Shown: positions 1 to 11,666, counted from the stretch's first letter. The stretch: 64,000 nucleotides of DNA from Patiria pectinifera (GCA_029964075.1 CM057148.1:30311916-30375915); one strand, 5' to 3'. The notes: generated from the sequence alone by a model not told the origin. Numbers and translations are program-made.

Positions 1-2150
1 GGCAGGAGAGACACAAAATTCTACCAGTGGATGGGATCCAGCAAAAGTGGGAGCAAAATAATCCAGCCGCGGAAACGAGAGTCAGTTTCTGAAGCTGTCA
101 CAAAAAGCGAATTGCAATCAGTGTTATGCATACATTTATGTAACATCATATAACCGCCATCATATAAACATAATTGAATTTCCCACATAATTGATGAAAC
201 TTTTTTATGAAGATTTTTATTTTTACTATATTTTCAGGTGGAAAAACCTTCAAGGCTGCTTTGAATTGAACTCTTGAATCCATCCTTCTTGATGTTAAAG
301 GTCAAGACGTGGTGGCAAAGTCAAGAGGTACAAGAAGGAGACAACAAGAATATCAACAAGGAAGAAGAAGCTGAAAGAAAAAAATCAAGGCAAGATTCTC
401 ACAAAATCAAAAAAAAAAAAAATTTATGCAAAATTTTACTTAAAATAAAAAATGGCGTTTGCGTTCATATTAGAGAGCTTTGCATTAGGTCATTGCAGCT
501 GTTATTAATGAGTTGGCATATTATTTCTATTTTAAATAATAATATAGTGGTGTAATTGTAAGTATACTCAAAGTTTCAGTGCTAAAAATTGTAATATCAT
601 TTATAACATATATAAATAAATACGTATCTAAAAAATATTAATAAATATATACATTGGCTATGGGCATACCATCATTTATTTATGCTGGTGGATAACTTCA
701 TATGCATTGCAAATTCCTAAATACATTTGGCAAGTCGTCAAATTGCATCTTTGTCGCTTGTTTTGTTTGAATTAGTAGCGAGCCGAATTGCATCGTGCAG
801 TGACAGAGTGATGACGAAGAAGTGACTACTGAAAGTGACGAATAGACGAATGTGAAGCAAGTGATGAAAAAGAAAGTGACATTGAAGACGATAGACAGGG
901 CACAGGGACTGAAAAGTTTACATACATGTATTCATCATCAATTTCATCATATGTCCATATACATTATGCATTTTGTTGTAAATATGCATAGCTTTTTTAA
1001 TTGTTTAGTTAGCACAAACGTGATTTGCCATCATGTCTTTCAGAAAGCTTTCAGTTTTCATTGTATTTTACAGCAAATTTTAGTTCAATTTTCAATACCT
1101 TCCAGTCGAATGATTTTGACTTTGAGATTCTCCTCATGTCTCTAGTTCTTCAGCTCTACCTGATACTTCTGTTGAGGATCAGCAGAGCTCACAACTAAAG
1201 TCCAAACTCTAATGTTATTCAATACATGTATATCCTTTTCTAATTGATATTGCATAAATCTAGACCTTTAATTTCATGTTTATAACATACATTATGTTCC
1301 AAGGAATTATGAAAGTTCATTTCTAGACAGTTCATTAATTGTTTAGAATAATTCAGATAATGCCTTGAAATGAATTTTAGAACAATAAAACAATGGCCAG
1401 ATTTTATTTATTATATTAAATACTAGTTATAGTAAAATAAATAATTTCTTAATGTGGTCCATGTTCTAAATTTTTGGAAATTTTTAGAATTCGACAATCT
1501 GCAAATAAGTCTTTAACTTCATTTGTTATGAAAAACTCCTAACTCAGATTGAAAAAAAGTTTGGTATTAGGTACAAACTGTGGACTATTACTCAGCACTT
1601 ACTTGTTGATAGTTTAAAAATTATTACCATTTGTTTGTATTTTTCAGACTTTCACTTTTATTGCATGAAAAAGTCAGTCTTCTCCAAATAGTTTTTCTCA
1701 CATAATGACTTATTAAGATTCCTTTTTGCTTGTTATTATAATTTTTGTTAAAGAAATTATAATTTATTGCATTATAATTTAATATATATGTTAAATAAAT
1801 TTAACTAAATCCATTTGGATTTTTTCAATTTATATTAGTATAATATTTTATATAAATTGAAAAATACAATTTGAAAATTCTTGGGAGTTGTATGCAAACT
1901 GGCAACATACAGTGCATGATTATTCCTGATTGAGGAATATTGTATGCAAATGATGATTCTGAACAACCTAGAACGGCAAAAAAAACCTTTCAACGCTTGC
2001 GGGACGTAAACAAACTTCGTGCGGACGTTGTGCCTCTCACTTTTATTTTGCCATGGATTGTTGCATTTTGGCTCATTAGTGTATCTATCCTGTAAATTAC
2101 GCAGGATTCACTTTTTTCGGAATTTCGGAAAAAATTAGAAACATCAACAT
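1..2150. other. AT-rich sequence without a supported gene
   Basis: No recognisable protein is encoded here. The frame starting at base 1 is open to a TAA at about 151-153 and looks Lys/Ser/Glu-rich, so it could be the end of an upstream exon cut by the window edge, but no clear donor or family supports it. Two short ORFs (274-555 and 852-1145) are Lys-rich or random in composition and have no domain. From about 1250 to 1900 the sequence is strongly AT-rich. Confidence 0.4.
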
Positions 2151-2153
2151 CGA

Positions 2154-3600
2154 TTGGCTTTTTTGCACCCGAATTTCGGGTTTATTGAATTTGAATTACG
2201 ACGATGGCTGTGGCTGAGTCCGACAAGACAAGAACAGAGATTGTTGGGCTGGCTTGCAGGGCAGACAACCAACGCTAGAGGAAAGACTTGGCAATCTTCG
2301 TCAGCGCGGCACGCTGGCCTCGGCAGGCACCGCGTCCATGTGTCCGAGATACGGTGAATGACTGTCCCGTCCAATGGCAGTCGACACGGCAGACGCCTTC
2401 ACGGTCGGTGCTGTCCCAACAGAGCACCAGTCAGAGCAGCGTCCTTCAGTCAGTGCAACAGAGCACCTGATCGATGGGTATGCCAAGTCATTATGGATAT
2501 GGTCAGCCTTCACCTTTGACCCAGTGGACACCGTTGGATCAGGCAGCGCAGTCGGCACCGTTGGATCAAGCAGCGCAGTCGGCACCCGTGATAGACGCAG
2601 CGAGGCCCGTTGCATCCACAATGTTAGCCGCGGCTTATGGAGCAACTGGTGGGATGGCGGCCAGCTCTTCGGCGGCTATGCCTCCGGTGGTACAGCCACT
2701 AGGCCGAGTCGGGAATCAGCCAGCGGTTTTTGCCTCTACTCCCCAAGGCCAAGGGTCGGGTGAGTTCCGTGGGGTCATGGGAAATAGTAGGTCATTCCCA
2801 TCTGCTGCAAGCTTAATTTCTACCATGGGCATGATGGGGGAAATTCCAAGTAGGCCTAGGCCAATATTTACATCTCCTCCAAGCATGACATCTTGCATTT
2901 CAAGTGGGCAAACAGTGGGTTTTCCTCCAAGCCAAGTGGGGGGACGAATAGCTGAGGCACCGTTACATAATAGTGCTAGTGGTATACCTGTATATTCAGT
3001 TGCGTCGCCCCCCTGTCCAATCACTGCTACAAATGACACACATTTGTATACTGTACCATGGGGCATGGGTAACAATGTAACCAGTAACGTAGGTAGTGGT
3101 TTGTCGGCACCCTTGGTTAATAACCTACTGGGGATTGCAATCGATGGGGTTTCCGGAAATCCGAAACCTATCCCTCGCGTTCAGTCCACATCATTGATTG
3201 GGGGCATGTTTCTCAGTTATTAAAAGACAAAATATGGCGGAATGAGTATGTACACGTCACTGTTGTTCGCGGATAGCGCTTCGGAGGTACTTGCGCGGTC
3301 TAACAAAGCGGAAGAAGTCGCGCTAGTCATTGAAAATGACAAGATGTTTTTGCGTTCAAATCACGCCAAAACAAGCCGTCAAAAGAAAATGGACACATGG
3401 GACAAGTGGGTGTCAGCTTTTCATACTTTTATGGCAATATACCTGGTTAAGTTTCCTTCTCGGGTTAACGAACTACTGAAATACACTGAGATTGTCCGCA
3501 CGGCATCGGTTCAGTTCCCTGGCCGCAGTTGGCGATTATATGACGAATTTAATTATATTAAATTGGTATTAGTGGTGGACAGCTGAATTCTGTGATCTCT
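2154..3600 (+). pseudogene. Degenerate gag-like ORF1 of a DIRS/Ngaro-type retroelement
   Basis: The longest intact piece (2474-3223) is 249 aa, rich in Ala, Gly, Pro, Ser and Gln, and looks like disordered ORF1/gag sequence. Just before its stop, another frame (about 3188-3280) reads DWGHVSQLL followed by KDKIWRNEY. The next ORF (3242-3586, 114 aa) contains KMDTWDKWVSAF, a Pro-Ser-Arg turn and a WRLYDEFNYIKL block. From memory, this W-x-A-F...YD-F pattern is typical of the gag-like first ORF of metazoan tyrosine-recombinase retrotransposons. At least two frame changes separate the blocks, and the start region (ATG at about 2204) hits a stop soon after. No RT or recombinase follows downstream on this strand. 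It is probably a 5' fragment of such an element. The family assignment is inference from pattern, not a search. Confidence 0.45.
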
Positions 3601-4989
3601 TTATTAAAATAGACACGACTTGGGAAAAGTATGCATATTACGTGAAATGTTCACATTTACTACTCAATAACATGTTCTTTATCCCAATTACATTTTTTTA
3701 CAAAATGGAGCGTGCCATTTTTTTATCATACGGTCACTTTCTTTTTGACTCGCCATGTATTCATCTTTTCATCTGTGATAAACATAAATTGAGCTACTGC
3801 CATGGTCACACAAAAATAGAGTCTTATTGCCTGCCTCGTCTCCTTCCTAAATGTCAATTGCGTTTGCATGAGTGGAGAAGACTTTTGTTTCATTAATCGC
3901 TATATTTTTTTTTTCTTCGCTGGGGGCGCCCAACCGGCGTGGACCATTCCGTCCCTTCTGAGTCAGCGGCTATATGCTGTTTACGGCCACCACATTGGCA
4001 ATGTCGTACTTGTCACTGAAATATTCAAGTAAATTGCCCGACAAAGTAGCCGATGCGAGCGATACCCTGGCACGGTACAAAACACAGAGAGGCGTGCGCA
4101 CTGAGCCATTCATCCTAAAAGTGCATCTCGCCCACCACATTCAGTTTGTTACAGCGCCCTTCTATTGTGTCGGCCAGGCTTATGACGATGGTGACGGCAG
4201 GCAGATGAACAGAAGATAGATCAGGCAAATGTGGTTCATCGATCTTCTATAGTATATTAACGTTATTGACATAAAACAAAAATAAAGTGGCATTACATTT
4301 CAGCCTTAGCCAGGCCTTCTTCAGAGGTAAATGACAGAGGAACAAGAAACAAACATGTAGGGGACACACAAACATGCAGGGTTGGAAGGAGAATCACAGA
4401 GAGGGAGGGGGCAGACCAATCCATATCTGGCTACCATCTCTAAAAATTGTTGGTCTACATGTACAAATCTATATTCCATGACTGAATTTTTTTTAAATAA
4501 ATCAATATTTTCTTGCTCCAAATTTTTTTCGAATCAGGTTTACAAGGAGGTCCAATGTAAAATTAAAGTTGCATTTAAATATCCGTTAGTGGTCATTGCT
4601 GAAACCAAGGGCTGGCTCTGGAGTTTAGGGTCCGAGTTCCTATAACAGATGAAACATCCACCTTTAACTGTTTACTTTTGTCAAGTTTCAACATGTTCAA
4701 GTTTTGCAAAAACTAGTACAAATTGTCGTACTCCTAAGTTAGAGTTTCTTCATCAGATTTACACTTTATAGTAGTTAAACAATATTTTTTTAATTGATTG
4801 TGACAATAATAAATTCTGTTGCCATGTAATTTATGGCATGAAGCAAACACGAAAAGCACTCGCATGAGACAATTAAACAGGTACAAGTGATTCCTAACTT
4901 TTAATCACTTCCTTCACATCCCCATGAACATCAACATCTCAAGGACAGACTGTTCAGCTGTAATTAGTGTCTTGGTGTTTATTTAGATT
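3601..4989. other. Non-coding stretch, nothing recognised
   Basis: AT-rich sequence with short ORFs (3642-3896, 3974-4219, 4382-4645) that show no domain, no signal and no codon bias. A GC-richer patch at about 3920-4230 has an 81-aa open frame that I cannot assign. Confidence 0.35.
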
Positions 4990-5150
4990 ATTGTTATTTA
5001 TTATCCGCGGTCTCGATCTCGGTCTCGGACCATTTCGGTCTCGGTCTCGGTCTGCCTTGAAGGGGCTGGTCTCGGTCTCGGTCTCGGTCTCGCAACTTCA
5101 GGTCTCAGTCGTGGTCTCGGTCTCGGACTATCCGGTCTCGACTACAACAC
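4990..5150 (+). repeat. GGTCTC hexanucleotide microsatellite
   Basis: Impure tandem copies of GGTCTC (also read as CTCGGT) run from about 5008 to 5140, interrupted by a few unrelated bases. A 68-aa open frame across it is only the Ser-Arg/Ser-Val translation of the repeat and is not a gene. Confidence 0.8.
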
Positions 5151-5889
5151 TGAAAGGGGCCAGGTTATTTTGACCATCTCTCAGCCGCCCCCCCCCCACC
5201 CCAAGATCTCGGCCATCGAGTGACGAACATTTTTGAAACTCAGCACATGCATAGAGCAACTCTCCCTACATAACCAAGAAATTTGACGCCGAGTCACGCT
5301 AATGAATATGATAATAATTATGCGCTTCGTCATTGTCCTAAAATCGTTCAACCTGAAAACCATGCACGTGAATTTGATCGGCAAACAATCCTTGTCGAAA
5401 TTTCCCTTGGAGATAGTTCAAGGTGTAACACAAACATCTGCAACAACAGATTAAGCTGAATTCGGAACATACTTAGATAATATTAATGTTCAACTACGCG
5501 TGAAATGACAACTTGTGGGGATTCCTAGAAATTGATATTAATACATTTGGAGACGTTTTCGAACGATTTCTTCACGACTTTAAGGTCAGCTTTACCAGTA
5601 AAAGGAACAACAATTTAGCATCAGTGACAACATTTTTTTTCACTGACATGAAGTTAAGAATTTCTTCTTCTGTTATAATTTAACATTTTAATCATACTGA
5701 ACATATTTTCTGAGAAAATGAACATTTAAAAAGCTAATTTTTTTTTTTTTTAATCTCAAGTAAGGGTAAAGATGATACTTTGTAATGATATAGTCGATTT
5801 TGTGATATAATTTTGGCTGGGTGATTTTGTACAAAATAAGTTACAAAACAGGGGTTTTTGAGGCCCCAAACCTGGTTGAAAATGCCTAA
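5151..5889. other. Non-coding flank of the Ngaro-like element
   Basis: AT-rich, with a poly-C/poly-T patch at 5187-5200 and poly-T runs. No gene or structured repeat recognised. Confidence 0.35.
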
Positions 5890-5975
5890 TTTTAAGCAAA
5901 CATACATTACTCATGGAACAGCAAACACTGAACATTAAAGATTAACATTTGAAATAACTTTAATGAAATGCCATA
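5890..5975 (-). repeat. B2 terminal repeat of the Ngaro-like element
   Basis: This 86-bp copy matches 6124-6209 with about one difference. It marks the 3' end of the element on the minus strand. 43 bp separate it from A2. Confidence 0.8.
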
Positions 5976-6018
5976 TCCTGTACCATCACGCATTCATTAC
6001 CAGTGAACAAAGCTTAAC

Positions 6019-6123
6019 CGATATAACACAAGACCCCGGATGTCATGACCTAAATTGAAAACAGGGCAGAGGTCATGACATCCAAGCCAACAGTGTGGGG
6101 GCGCTGTTCCATTGTAATTACTG
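6019..6123 (-). repeat. A2 repeat of the Ngaro-like element
   Basis: 105 bp, nearly identical to A1 at 10409-10513. It contains inverted 14-mers: GGATGTCATGACCT at 6038-6051 and its reverse complement at 6070-6083, with an 18-bp spacer. It abuts B1 directly. Confidence 0.82.
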
Positions 6124-6209
6124 TTTTAAGCAAACATACATTACTCATGGAACAGCAAACACTGAACATTAAAGATTAACATTTGAAACAACTTTAATGA
6201 AATGCCATA
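6124..6209 (-). repeat. B1 repeat of the Ngaro-like element
   Basis: 86 bp, matching B2 at 5890-5975. It lies between the recombinase ORF and A2, as expected for split direct repeats. Confidence 0.8.
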
Positions 6210-6394
6210 ATAGGAGAGACAATGTTTAACAAGAACACCAAGAAAGTTGGTAAACATTAGCATGTCAATTCCAAATACAGGCAGTAAAGCCAAGTAAACA
6301 GTAAGCCAAGTGTCTGTTATGCACCCAGTGATATGTTAACAAACCACCAAGGAAAAACTACATGTATGCTACACTTATGCAGTATGCTCATATT

Positions 6395-7655
6395 TCACTT
6401 ATGACCAAACAAGCTATTAAGAGAGTTTTGTGGAGTGTTGGAGTGAACATAGTGGTCATAGAACACTGCTGGGCATTCCCAGCGTCCAATTTTCCTGGCT
6501 ACATCAGGATCACAGCCTGTGTCAATTGCAACTGTAGCTGCTGTGGGCCGAAAGGATTTTGCACTAAAACCCCGCCCCCCTCCCAAGTCCAGCCAAACCT
6601 ATAGCGGAATTAAGCTGATCTACAATTGATCCAGCTGACAATGCTCCGTATGGTCTCTTACGAGCAAAGATCCTATAGCGCCGAAGGCGCAAGATGGGGA
6701 ACTCCATAGAAATTGCGAAATCGGCTTGGACGCCATTCGAGCAAGCAAACCATTGTGAAAACCATTGTTTGCACAATGGTTTGCTTCGAGTAAGCAAACC
6801 ATTGTGCAAACAATGGCTTGCACAATGGTTTGCTTGCTCGAATGGCGTCCAAGCCGATTTCGCAATTTCTATGGAGTTCCCCATCTTGCGCCTTCGGCGC
6901 TATAGGATCTTTGCTTAAGAGTGACGAAAAGTGGGTCATCCTTGCATAACAGCCGATGGGTGTGGGATTTGCGGGTGTAAGTGTGCAGGCAAGAGACTGG
7001 GTCCACCCACTGATTGTCCGCTGCTGGCATGGTAACTGAGAAGCCTTTACGGTGAATGTCATTCTTGATCCCGAAGAACTGGATTGACAGTGTTCCGTTC
7101 TCGTGGAAAGTAAGCTGACTTTTGCGCATAACCATAGGCTCGCTAGGTCCATTTTCGTTGAACAGTACACCCTTAGGTGCAAGGTCGGATGGCCTCGCCA
7201 TAACCGCGAGTGTCAAGAGCGTTATTGCTTTCAAGCGTAGACGCTTTAAGTCCAGTCCTTCATTGTCACCCCAAGATTGGAAGAGACTGACAAAAGGCTG
7301 TATTGGCATGACAGATGAACGTGTCATTGGATCACTGGTACCACTCTTTTCAAGAGCGGTAATCAGTCTATGAAGCTCGGCAGAATTTGTCGGATTGTTC
7401 TTGCCTGGAGAAAGAAGCCTGATAAAGGGCTGTCAAGGCAGCCATGGTGCTACGCAAAACTGACCGTGGCTTTGGGGATGAGTCCGCCACTAAGCACAGA
7501 AACTCTGCTAATGTGGCAGTGTCATATGGTGGATACTGCAATTGTCTTTCCACACAAAATTTGCGAAGTATCTGTAATTGGCGGTCATATACACGCAGGG
7601 TAGTAGGCGCCCAGCTGAGTATGCATTGTGAGCTGGCCCTTGGTGACCAGTTCAA
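6395..7655 (-). pseudogene. Tyrosine recombinase of the Ngaro-like element, interrupted
   Basis: The recombinase would join and excise the circular cDNA intermediate of the retroelement by site-specific recombination. The N-terminal DNA-binding part is read at 7655-7368 (Leu/Tyr-rich helical region, ending at a stop). The catalytic core follows in another frame at 7327-6914 (first conserved Arg region ARPSDLAPKG; LCKDDPLFVTL at its end). The core is split at 6914 by a foldback insertion and resumes at about 6660 with KRPYGALSAGSI. The C-terminal active-site block (6586-6395) holds FRPTAAT, ARKIGRW and YDHYVHS, with the likely nucleophile Tyr there. The His of the usual HxxR box is Lys (KSFR). 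The order R...xxxR...GRW...Y fits DIRS-order recombinases. It is broken by a stop/frameshift and the insertion, so it cannot be functional. Confidence 0.75.
6661..6913. mobile_element. 253-bp foldback MITE inserted in the recombinase gene
   Basis: The element is an almost complete palindrome. Its arms start with GCAAAGATCCTATAGCGCC (about 6664) and end with the reverse complement at 6913. They extend about 95 bp inward to an imperfect centre built of copies of a CCATTGTGCA-like unit. Flanking CTTA at 6657-6660 and 6914-6917 is a likely 4-bp target-site duplication. Removing the insert and one CTTA rejoins the recombinase reading frame. No transposase is encoded; the short ORFs inside are the palindrome read in several frames. 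Confidence 0.75.
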
Positions 7656-7660
7656 CAGTT

Positions 7661-9513
7661 TTAAGTGACTGCTTCAGACACTCGCCAAGCCATAAATTGC
7701 CAGTGGGCATTCTTTAGTGGTTCTGGTCTTACTCCCACTGACCACACAGTCCGTTTTGAGTTTGGGAGGGATATGGGTGGCGCTATTGACATTTCTTGAA
7801 GCGTTTGATACCAGATTTGTGCTGGCCAACATGGTGTGATCAATGTTGCTGTTGCATGTTGCTGCTTGAGTGTCTCTATCACTTTTGGGGTGAGTCGGAA
7901 AGGTGGGTTTACATAATTGTTTTCCGACCCCCAATTGTTCTGAGCCATAGCATCCACTCCCTCCGATCTTGGATCGAAGAAGCGACTGTTGTAGCGGGGT
8001 AGCTGTGTGTTGAGGATTGTTGCACAGCAATCGATGGTGTGAGGGCCCCATTTTCTGTCCAGCCATTGGAAGAGACCCGTGTGAAGTCGCCATTCGTACC
8101 GCGGGTTGAGTCGGGAGAGGGCATCGGCCAAACTGTTGTCCCGGCCTGCTAAATATCGTGCGGTGATACCGATATTGTGTTGAAAAGCTAATGCCCATAT
8201 CGCTGTTGAAATATCTGACAAGTCCTGTGCCGGGCCCCGAGATGGTTCAAGTAGGCCACCGTGCTGATGTTGTCGGACACAATTTCGATTGACTTCCCCT
8301 TTACTGTGGGGAGGAACGAATGAAGTGCCGTAAGTACTGCACACATTTCGCGATAATTGGAGGGCATGTTGCTCAACCTTTCGTTCCAAAAACCTGCTGC
8401 TTTTTGTTTGAGGATCCATGCTCCCCAACCTGTGGACGATGCATCGGTAAACATTTGGTGTTCCACAGGTCGTCGCTGTATTGGAGTTTGGTTCCAATTG
8501 TTTAGGGCCTCGCGCCACCATTGTAGGTCCTTTATCGCTGCTGGCGTAAGTTTCAGACTGTAGTGCCAAGAAGTCTTGGTTGCAATGACCCTGTACACAT
8601 TGCGAAGCAACAGTTTTGCAGGTAAGATCACCTGTGCCATAGACACACACTGTCCGGCTATGCGTGCAAGGGCCATTGCTTGTATGGTTGGTTTTCGTAG
8701 CGCCCTCTGAATGTCGCGCCGGCGTTTTCGCGTTTTCTCTTGAGGAATGCATATTGTTGGCACAGTGCCCGGGCAGGTTGAGATATCATACCCGATCCAC
8801 AATTTTGTTTGTTCAGGTACCAATGAGGATTTGTCATAATTAATTGTCCACCCAAGATCCTCAAGAGTGGCAATTAGGAAGTCTGATTGAGCAGCAATAT
8901 TACTTGGGGATGCCGCAAGTAACCAGTCATCAACAAACAGGGCTGCACGTAAACCACAGACCCTAACATATTCAAGAACCGGTCGCAAAACTTTTGCAAA
9001 GAAGTAAGGTGAGGCATTTAACCCAAATGGAAGTCTGGTCCAGCAATAATAATTATGATTCCAATTAAAACCTTGGAAGGTTTGATGAGATTCACAAACA
9101 GGCACATGATAAAACCCATCCTTGAGATCAATCGTAATTAACTGGTCCTCACTCTTCACTAATGAATAAACAATGTCAATTTTCTCGTTAGAAAACTTGG
9201 GAGCATCAATGTAAGAATTCACAACACGTCAATCAATAATAAGTCTCCACTTATTTTTGCCCTTCTTCGGTACCACATTCAGTGGAGAGACAACTCTAGG
9301 TTAAAAGGCACATCTGGCAATAATACCTTTCTGAAGCAAGTTCTTAATCTCACTATTCAAAAATGTTATTTGATCACTTGCAAAATTTCTGTTAGGTAAT
9401 TCAATCACCGGTGGGTTAGTGGTAAACGGTAGTGTAACACCGCATTGAAGCCAACTAATAACAGTAGGCGACACACCTATTTCTTGCCACTTGGAATAGT
9501 TAGAGAGTGGCAT
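7661..9513 (-). pseudogene. Reverse transcriptase / RNase H of the Ngaro-like element
   Basis: The ORF begins at 9513 with an N-terminal block (KWQEIG, VTLPF) typical of DIRS-order RT proteins. A stop lies near 9300. The RT core resumes at 9222-8188: LPFGLNASPYFF at residues 64-75 and the catalytic FVDD at 96-99 of that frame, then an RNase H domain (FTDAS, MCAVLTALHSF, VSDN). A frameshift at about 8230 moves the rest to the frame of 8752-7661, with the RNase H end (AGRDNSLADALSRLNP) and the downstream WGPHTIDCCAT and NSRFFDPRSEG block characteristic of the C-terminal region of DIRS/Ngaro pol. In a living element it would copy the element RNA into cDNA. This copy has at least one stop and one frameshift. 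Confidence 0.8.
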
Positions 9514-9534
9514 GATTCAGAACTATTCTCCTCT

Positions 9535-10244
9535 ATATTGAGGTTGGTTGGGAGGATAGTTGGCTGCTAAGCCATGGAACACATCCGTTCTACCTTGACC
9601 ACGACCACCTACACCTCTACCATAATTTCTATGAGAATAACCCCTGCCTCTGGAGGCATATGACCTAGTATTTGACCGTGCCCCTGATGCTGGTTTTTTT
9701 TTTAAGCTGCGGCTAGTTCTGCTGCTAATTTTAGCTGGTTCACCCCTCGATCAGAGAAGCAAGCATTGTTTTTCTGAAAGCTGCGAAACAACTTGTAGGT
9801 ATCCTCGTCGAATTAAGATGCCACAATAACTGCCTCGTACTCACGCTGATTGTAGTCCAAGTTAGCTTTCAAAATTACAGCCAGCTGGTCCAAGAATGCT
9901 GGATCCACACTTTCATTCTTGTGAAGGTCGCTGTGCGCTAGCTGAAGAGCTGTTTCTACGTAGCGACTGCTCTTTTGTAGCAGAAAGTAAAGTGCCCTCT
10001 CAGTTTTATTATTGGTACCTGATGGGCAGGGGCCCTCACACAGCCTGAGGGAAGAGTCCAGATGTACTCGTGAGACGGTATCCTTAACCGCACTGAATTC
10101 CTTTTGGATATCTCCTTTACTGATGGCGGCCGCACCGATGTCAGTGGCTGGTGTGTCTGCCTGATTATCACAGGCGCAATCGGGCTTGTCGTGTTGTGTC
10201 GTTTCGACCACACTGTCCTTAATGACGGCTGACGTTTCCTCCAA
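9535..10244 (-). pseudogene. Gag-like ORF of the Ngaro-like element
   Basis: The start ATG at 10244 opens a 143-aa acidic, Asp/Ala/Ser-rich protein that ends at 9813. Coding-like sequence continues in other frames: a Phe/Gln/Leu-rich segment, then an Arg/Gly-rich tail (GRGVGGRGQGRTDVF) that stops at about 9535, just before the RT ORF. The RG-rich tail suits RNA binding. It lacks a zinc knuckle, as is usual in this group. The role as gag is inferred from position and composition. Confidence 0.55.
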
Positions 10245-10408
10245 ATTCGGGGCAATCTTCGTTTCTAGTGCCGATATCTCTTCTGAATATCGTTGAGCAA
10301 AGTCAACAGTTGTGTATTTTCACCATTATCGTGCTCTGCAACAGACATTTTGTGTCAATTTGACGATTTTTTACGGTATCGAAAGCCGGATCATGCGGCG
10401 TGAATGCG

Positions 10409-10513
10409 CGATAGAACACAAGACCCCGGATGTCATGACCTGAATTGTAAACAGGGCAGAGGTCATGACATCCAAGCCAACAGTGTGGGGGCGCTGTTCC
10501 ATTGTAATTACTG
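10409..10513 (-). repeat. A1 terminal repeat of the Ngaro-like element
   Basis: 105 bp, nearly identical to A2 at 6019-6123, with the same 14-bp inverted repeats at 10428-10441 and 10460-10473. It defines the 5' end of the element on the minus strand. Confidence 0.82.
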
Positions 10514-11666
10514 AACACAAAATGGCATGTTACCATGGCAGCGGGTCATAGAATTTTTGTTTTATTTGGTTACTTGCTAACGAAGTCCTTTCATATTAAA
10601 AATTAAAACAAATGCCGATGACAAAAATATGAATGAAATGTTTACGTGGACCCACTCTTAATGCGTTGTCCATCAGGCTCTTTGTGATTCTTTTACCTAG
10701 TTATGTAGAGAGACCGTTTTATCGCGAGATTGGCACTGTTGCTTTTGATGGCCAGTTTAGTGACCATTTTAATCGCGTTAAGAGCGCTCTTTTAGGGGCC
10801 ACGCTTCCATCTTGAGAGGGGCCAAAGTTTTAATGTTGCAAGCAGGGCACTAATTGAGCTTTCGAGTGGCAGTTTTCCATCTCGGGAAGTTGTCGCGGGA
10901 GGAGCACGATAGTATTTGACGGCCAATGTTCTATCTCGAGAGGGGCACAATTTTATTATTGCGAGAGGGTTATTTGTGTTTTCGAGTGGTATATTTCCAT
11001 CTGAAGAAGGTGCACAATCTTGTTAATGCTTCTTGAGGGACAGTTTTGCATTACATTTGCCTTGTATCTGTAGCGCGATGATATGCTTTCATATGTGTGC
11101 GTTTGAAAAGCAGTTTTGTTTTCATTTACAACCGCAAGAGGGACAATTTTTTGGCCTGGAAAAATCTTGTGGGTGGGCCTGCGCCCGTTCCCGTGCTTTG
11201 CATTATGATGTTTTAATATAATTTTCATGCTGAAATTGAAAATAAGCAAAAGCTAACAAATGCCATATACCACCAACACACAACCACCAATGCAGCAGTT
11301 GAGTTTTTCAGCTGAGATTTACTGGCGGCATCCTTCACTTTTCTGATGAGGAACAAGCGAAAATATATTCCGCCATTCTTCCACCCAAGATCGCTGTCAT
11401 GATGATGATATGCCACATGAATAGCCTTTGTAATGAATTACTGCAAGCTGCATCCTTATTTAGTTAGTTTTCAATTCAATTATTAAATAGATTCGTACAC
11501 GCCTGTGACAGTGCTTTGTAAAAACAGGGGAGGACGAACATTTTTGTTAATAATTTGAATTGTGTCGGTCTTTGTGCAGTTTGAAGGGTAATTCTGACTG
11601 TATATCGATACTACTGTTGTTTGAGATACACCCAGCACGATATGTGACAGAGGGGTAACCTCCCCC
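10514..11666. other. Non-coding stretch with short degenerate repeats
   Basis: Between 10680 and 11160 a degenerate motif of the type 'tttccatct(c)gag(a)gggcac' recurs every 60-90 bp, suggesting a decayed tandem array. No gene is recognised. Confidence 0.35.

Larger units (their letters stand above)
5890..10513 (-). mobile_element. Ngaro-like tyrosine-recombinase retrotransposon with split direct repeats
   Basis: Read on the minus strand the element is: A1 repeat, gag-like ORF, RT/RNase H ORF, tyrosine recombinase ORF, B1, A2, B2. The A copies (105 bp) lie at 10409-10513 and 6019-6123. The B copies (86 bp) lie at 6124-6209 and 5890-5975. The A1-(ORFs)-B1-A2-B2 order is the split-direct-repeat arrangement known for Ngaro/PAT-type elements of the DIRS order, which integrate with a tyrosine recombinase instead of a DDE integrase and use no LTRs. 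Each A repeat holds a 14-bp inverted repeat, possibly a recombinase site. All three coding regions carry stops or frameshifts, and a foldback element sits inside the recombinase, so this copy is inactive. Length is about 4.6 kb including the 253-bp insertion. Confidence 0.8.

Noticed and set aside
4967..5173. 68-aa Ser/Arg/Val-rich ORF
   Set aside because: It is the translation of the GGTCTC microsatellite.
6673..6918. Several overlapping ORFs rich in Lys-Pro-Leu-Cys-Lys
   Set aside because: They are the palindromic MITE read in different frames; no independent gene.
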